Assembly: GCA_002238685.1 (NCBI GenBank)
Contig: MPMV01000016.1
Span: 1-64,000 of the forward strand
Direction of reading: 5' to 3'
DNA: 64,000 nucleotides
Source of the DNA: a bacterium EF100-94H03 bin56
GTDB taxonomy: Bacteria > Pseudomonadota > Alphaproteobacteria > SP197
This document shows, piece by piece, positions 59,926-64,000 of the stretch. The translations under genes were made by a program, and so were the position numbers. Position 1 is the stretch's first letter. The number at the start of each line of letters is the position of its first letter. The notes under the pieces are model-generated. The model ran no database searches, had not been told where the DNA came from, and saw only the letters and a program-made list of their open reading frames with translations.

Positions 59926-60504
59926 GGAGCTCTCCCGAAAGCTGCGGTTCGATTTCGAACTCCCGTCGGGGTCGGTTTCATGAAATCGATAGCTGACAAG
60001 ACCGGAGCACGCACTGACTCTCGACCCGCTTCATGTTGGGACCGTACTGCACGCCACTTCGTATCGTTGGCCGTGCAAGACGTCCAGAATTCAGGCGAGC
60101 GGATTGTCTTCCCGATGGGGAGTTTGATCGTGAGGCACAGCATCGTCGACGAAGACTGGCGGCTTGGGCAACCCGCCTCATGCCCCCGGGGCGGACTTCT
60201 CCGTGACGGGTGCCGGCTTGACCGTCTCAGGTGTCGTGCTGCGGCTGACACGGCCGTTTGAATTCCCGTTGACATTCAGGTCAAGTCACTCATCGACGTC
60301 CGTTGTGAGCGAATCTGTCCGGTGAGGAACCGAGTGCGTCAGTCGCGGCGCCACGCTCGGATCTGTGAGAGCGGGGCGCAGCAATGCCCCCGCCTACCCG
60401 ACCATCCGGTCAGTCACGGATTTCTTTCGTGTTCGCGAGTACCATCCCGATTGTGTTGACAAGCCATGCAAACCGAACCGGCAACAGAAGATGACGGTCT
60501 GCAG
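59926..60504. other. Non-coding stretch between methyltransferase and acyl-CoA synthetase genes
   Basis: About 580 bases. The part next to 59925 must contain the promoter of the minus-strand methyltransferase gene. Open frames here are not conserved-looking. No RNA gene recognised. Confidence 0.45.
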
Positions 60505-60554
60505 CGATTCCGTTCCAGTCACGATCAGGAACAATCGGATCGGGGAACGACGAG
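60505..60554. repeat. 50-bp dispersed repeat, copy 2
   Basis: 44 of 50 bases identical to 58664-58713. It overlaps the last codons (VVPRSDCS) and stop of the acyl-CoA synthetase gene, so copy 1 carries a piece resembling that gene's 3' end. Confidence 0.6.
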
Positions 60555-62612
60555 AACATCCAGGGCGATGGCGCCTCGGTCCGTGATGAGGAGAGGATTG
60601 ACGTCGAGCGCATCGAGGTGGGGACCGAGTTCGAGGGCGATGGTCGACATCTTCATGACGGCATCGACGAGAGCACCGGGACCGACGGCGGCACGGCCGC
60701 GCCACCCCTCGAGGAGCCGGGTGAATTTCAGGCCCGCAAGGGTCTCCTCGACCTCCCGGCGCGAGACCGGTGGACGGTAGGCCGTCACGTCATCAAGGAG
60801 CTCGACGAGAACACCGCCGGCACCGGCAAGAACAACGGGGCCGAACTGGTGGTCGCGGGTCATCCCCACCATGGCTTCGATACCGGCTCCGGCCATGGCC
60901 GCCACCATGCAGCGCCGGCCCAGAGTCCGGGCCATGGTCCTCCACGCCCTGGTCAGGTCTGCGTCATCGGTGATGCCGGTCACGACGCCTCCGACATCCG
61001 ACTTGTGGGTGATGCCCGGCATCGCCGTCTTGAGAACGACGGGATAGCCGATCTCTCCTGCTGCCCTGCGGGCGCCTTCCTCGCTGTCGACGATCGCATG
61101 GCGTGGTGTCGCGATACCATAGTCGTCAAGAAGCGCCAGGCCGGTCGCCTCATCGGCATTGCACAGGCGTTCCCGCCAGCGGAGCACCCGGTCCATATCG
61201 GGATGCTCGGACGGTTCAGCCGGACGCCGTCGCCAGTTCCTGCGCCAGAAGGCATGGGAGATGGCCTTGAGACCCGGCACGCTTCCATCGAGGACCGGCA
61301 GGTCATGATTGTGGGTGAAGTCCCAGGCAAGATCGTGGTGGTCGGTGCCGGAGTGGTTCGTGATGAGTGCCACGGGTTTCGTTGTCGTCGAGGCCGCAGC
61401 CAGGCAGGCGTTTGCACAGGCGCGGCTGTAGCTGCTGTGTTGCGACACGTCGAGGAAGAAGGCTCCCAGTGCGGTTGACGGGTCATCCATGAGGGCGGCA
61501 AAGCAGTCGCGCATGACGCCGTCGTGATCGACGCCTGTCCCGAAGGCATCGCAGGGGTTCTCCGCCTCGAGGCCGTAGTCGAGACGTTCTCCAAGACGTG
61601 TTCTCGTTGTCTCGCCGATGGCGGCAAACGGAACGCCGAGATCGCTGGCAAGGTCGCAGATCATTTCGCGTTCGCCACCGGAATCGTGGATCGTCGCAAG
61701 GTCGCCGTCTCCGACATCCCTCGCCCGGGCAAGCAGCAGGGATGTGGCGATGAGTTCATCGATCGTCGAGGCGCGCAGCACACCATGTTTCCGGAAGACG
61801 GCCTCGATGGCCCGGTCATCGCCGGCAAGGGCGCCGGTGTGGCTCACCGCCATGCGTGCCGCCATGTCGGAACGGCCCGCCTTGAGCGCCACCACAGGCA
61901 CGTCCCTGGCCTGGGCCTTCTCGAGAACCGCTTCGAATCCTTGCGGATCGCGGATTGTCTCGAGAAAAAGGGTCAGAACCCGCGCCGTGCCGAGTTCAAG
62001 GGCGTAGTCCATGTAATCGACGACCGTTGCCGAGGTCTCCCGACCGACGGACGCCGCAAAGTTCGGTTTCAGGCGGCTTCCCGAGAGGCAGCCGAAAACC
62101 GACCCCGACTGTGCCAGCACCGTGATCCTTCCGGAATCGAGCTGGGGGAAGCGGTAGGAATTGACGTGGATGGCAGCCTCGAAGTTGCAGAACCCCATGC
62201 AGTTGACGCCGATCGAGGGAACGCCCGCTTCGCGCAGCATCGCTTCGAGACGCTCGGCGAGTGCCGGCTCCCTGTCACCCGGAACGATACAGCTGCCGAA
62301 GATCGCAACGGCCCTGACGCCGGCCTCGATGGCTGCTGCCACCTGGTCCTCGACACGGGTATCGCTGACCGCCATGACAGCAAGATCGACCGGGACAGGC
62401 AGGTCTGCCAGTGACGGATGGCAGACCTGCCCGGCGACTTCTCGATATCGTGGGTTGACCGGGTAGAGCGGTCCGTCAAAGTCGAGGTCCCGGAATGTCT
62501 CGAGTACACTGCGTCCTGTCGCATGTTCGCGCGGTGTCGCTCCCACCACCGCCACTGATGACGGTACGAGAAGGGGCTGGAGCCGATGCGCGATACGCCG
62601 GCGCCGAATCAT
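60525..62612 (-). CDS. NDP-forming acyl-CoA synthetase (fused subunits)
   Basis: 695 residues: CoA-binding domain at the N-terminus (VAVVGATPREHATGRSV), succinyl-CoA ligase-like domains with the phosphohistidine motif SHTGALAG, and a C-terminal ATP-grasp domain (GYPVVLKTAMPGITHKSDVGGV). Such fused enzymes interconvert acyl-CoA + ADP + Pi with free acid + ATP. Substrate unknown. It lies 16 bases downstream of the CmcJ/NvfI-family gene on the same strand, implying one operon. The gene end is part of a dispersed repeat. Confidence 0.88.
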   Translation of the reverse strand: MIRRRRIAHRLQPLLVPSSVAVVGATPREHATGRSVLETFRDLDFDGPLYPVNPRYREVAGQVCHPSLADLPVPVDLAVMAVSDTRVEDQVAAAIEAGVRAVAIFGSCIVPGDREPALAERLEAMLREAGVPSIGVNCMGFCNFEAAIHVNSYRFPQLDSGRITVLAQSGSVFGCLSGSRLKPNFAASVGRETSATVVDYMDYALELGTARVLTLFLETIRDPQGFEAVLEKAQARDVPVVALKAGRSDMAARMAVSHTGALAGDDRAIEAVFRKHGVLRASTIDELIATSLLLARARDVGDGDLATIHDSGGEREMICDLASDLGVPFAAIGETTRTRLGERLDYGLEAENPCDAFGTGVDHDGVMRDCFAALMDDPSTALGAFFLDVSQHSSYSRACANACLAAASTTTKPVALITNHSGTDHHDLAWDFTHNHDLPVLDGSVPGLKAISHAFWRRNWRRRPAEPSEHPDMDRVLRWRERLCNADEATGLALLDDYGIATPRHAIVDSEEGARRAAGEIGYPVVLKTAMPGITHKSDVGGVVTGITDDADLTRAWRTMARTLGRRCMVAAMAGAGIEAMVGMTRDHQFGPVVLAGAGGVLVELLDDVTAYRPPVSRREVEETLAGLKFTRLLEGWRGRAAVGPGALVDAVMKMSTIALELGPHLDALDVNPLLITDRGAIALDVLVVPRSDCS

Positions 62613-62628
62613 TCCGGTAATGAACCGC

Positions 62629-63867
62629 TCAGAAGAACACGTATGTGCGAACCACGATGTTCTTGCGGCAGGGCGCGTCGGCGGGTGTGCCGGGGTCGAA
62701 GCAGGCAGAGTGGAAAGACCACCTGGAAACGGAACCGTCGGTGATGGAATCGTAACATTTCAGCATGGAAATCTCGTTGGGCTGCTGGCGTGGAATCCAG
62801 TACCACTCGTGGTCCGGGCGATAGGTGAACCGGGTGGTCTCACCGACGCGGTCGTCATAGACGCGGTAATTCGTGATGTAGGGCTGATCGGCGAAGGAAG
62901 GCCAGGCGCACAGGATGAAGGGGTACTGCTCGACGGTCTCGAACGGTTTGGCAAGATTGATCGACATGAACCGGCGCGACATCTTGGCATCGGCTTCGGC
63001 CTCGGTGTAGTGCTGTTCGCGCCCGAAGTTCCGCAGGTTCTGCGTCAGGAGCTCCCGACATCGCACACGCCCGGAATTGTCGTTGAGATCGTTGTGCACG
63101 AGATTGACATATCCGGTGTTGACTCCGGGATTCTTCGCCTCCTGATCTTCCCGGACCGGGCCATCGTAGTCCCGGTTGAAGATGTCGTGATTGTAGACGA
63201 GGGCATCGGTGGCATCGGGAAAGAAATCCAGGAGCAGCTGCTCGATTTCCGGATAGAAGACACGCTCCACCTCCGCGGCGTCGTAAAAGTCGGTGCAGGT
63301 AGAGTCGAGGTGAGCCAGGGAGACCCCCAGCCTGTCCATGCTCTCGGGCGTGGTCACCGACAGACCCGCGGTTTCCTCGATCCTGCGGGCATCGCGCACC
63401 ACCTGTGGAAAATAGAGGGAACGCCTCGAATTGTTCTCCTCCGCCTGGCGCAACAGGTCTGCTTCCCTGCGCCGTGCCGGATCCTGCCAAATGGAATTCG
63501 ACGACACGACGTTATAGGACGGATGCTCGTAGACGGTGTAGCGCAAGGGCAGCACCACCCCGCCATCGGGTGCTTGCATGCCGCTGGCGCGGATGTGGTC
63601 CATGCACTCGTCCCAGGTGCGGAAACCGGTTCCCCACCTTGTTTCCACGGGACCGGGGGGCGCATCGTCGATCCAGCGAATGAAGTCGTCGACATGGCCC
63701 CGGGCAATCTGCTCGAGGGCGGCGTCGATCGCCGCGCCGGTCCCCGCATCGCCATCGCACTCAAATGATGCAAAGGAGAGACCGCCGTTGGCTGCCACCG
63801 GTTCCGGTTGTCCGCTGGTGATCTCCAGAGACGGCACCCAGGCCGTCCGGATTCCACGTCCGTGCAT
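62629..63867 (-). CDS. CmcJ/NvfI-family oxidoreductase (non-haem iron oxygenase-like)
   Basis: 412 residues. YVNLVHNDLND (H-x-D) and the C-terminal WSFHSACFDPGTPADAPCRKNIVVRTYVFF fit the CmcJ/NvfI superfamily. Fungal and bacterial members (for example cephamycin CmcJ) are methylases or hydroxylases in secondary metabolism. FPDATDALVYNHDIFNRD is also typical. First gene of the pair with the acyl-CoA synthetase. Substrate unknown. Cytosolic, no signal peptide. Confidence 0.82.
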   Translation of the reverse strand: MHGRGIRTAWVPSLEITSGQPEPVAANGGLSFASFECDGDAGTGAAIDAALEQIARGHVDDFIRWIDDAPPGPVETRWGTGFRTWDECMDHIRASGMQAPDGGVVLPLRYTVYEHPSYNVVSSNSIWQDPARRREADLLRQAEENNSRRSLYFPQVVRDARRIEETAGLSVTTPESMDRLGVSLAHLDSTCTDFYDAAEVERVFYPEIEQLLLDFFPDATDALVYNHDIFNRDYDGPVREDQEAKNPGVNTGYVNLVHNDLNDNSGRVRCRELLTQNLRNFGREQHYTEAEADAKMSRRFMSINLAKPFETVEQYPFILCAWPSFADQPYITNYRVYDDRVGETTRFTYRPDHEWYWIPRQQPNEISMLKCYDSITDGSVSRWSFHSACFDPGTPADAPCRKNIVVRTYVFF

Positions 63868-64000
63868 CTGATCCCTCGCAAGGCGTTTTCAGCAAGTCCT
63901 ACTTTGAACCCATCAAAGGCAAAATCGCAAGTCCCTGACCACACCACCGCCACCAACAGCGGTCAATAGGGAATCTTGCCGGCCGTTCGGCCCCAGGCGT
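63868..64000. other. Right edge, upstream of the CmcJ/NvfI-family gene
   Basis: Contains the probable promoter of the minus-strand pair (for example TTGCGATTTTGCC read on the minus strand). No gene recognised up to the window edge. Confidence 0.35.

Overview
The window is GC-rich (mostly G/C-ending codons) and carries gene families typical of a heterotrophic alphaproteobacterium: a TonB-dependent receptor, TRAP transporter, creatininase-family amidohydrolase, PuuD-type urate hydroxylase and N,N-dimethylformamidase-like enzymes. No rRNA, tRNA or CRISPR array was recognised. The lineage is inferred from gene content and style; no marker gene places it more precisely.

Left arm (1-16.5 kb): the end of a TonB-dependent receptor, a small flavin reductase, a serine hydrolase facing a divergent M24 peptidase, a CinA-like protein, and a three-gene ExbB/TolQ-like membrane module. 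These are followed by a sugar epimerase, a PIN toxin with a broken antitoxin gene, sfsA, map, and a tightly packed catabolic operon: DMT exporter, MFS transporter, hydratase/FAH-type enzyme, creatininase-family hydrolase, acyl-CoA dehydrogenase, FrhB-like iron-sulfur flavoprotein and an SDR.

A 14.2 kb integrated element (about 16.5-30.7 kb) interrupts the FrhB-like gene. The N-terminal two thirds lies left of it and the C-terminal third right of it, with a shared 10-mer at the two edges. The element encodes a tyrosine integrase, an AlpA-like regulator, a Spo11/topoisomerase VI-A-like protein, small accessory genes and a compact head module: scaffold-like protein, major capsid, decoration-like protein, small and large terminase, and four unknown virion-type proteins. 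I find no portal, tail, lysis, primase or repressor gene. It therefore resembles a phage satellite or capsid-forming island more than a complete prophage, and it is the most interesting object in the window.

Purine region (32-43.5 kb): 5-hydroxyisourate hydrolase, allantoinase PuuE, OHCU decarboxylase, PuuD urate hydroxylase, xanthine dehydrogenase A and B subunits, and a complete BMP-type (nucleoside/purine) ABC importer. Together they give uptake plus xanthine -> urate -> 5-hydroxyisourate -> OHCU -> allantoin -> allantoate.

Right arm (44-64 kb): a TRAP transporter, a Tat-exported family 5 solute-binding protein, a dimethylargininase-like amidinohydrolase divergent from a LysR regulator, and a polyamine-type binding protein. 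An IS transposase relic precedes a dimethylformamidase-like cluster with one small-subunit candidate and two tandem large subunits, followed by a broken LuxR-type regulator. The arm ends with a MetE-like methyltransferase carrying a strange GC-palindrome insertion, an NDP-forming acyl-CoA synthetase and a CmcJ/NvfI-family oxidoreductase. Two of the enzyme families here (dimethylargininase, dimethylformamidase) release dimethylamine, suggesting scavenging of methylated nitrogen compounds.
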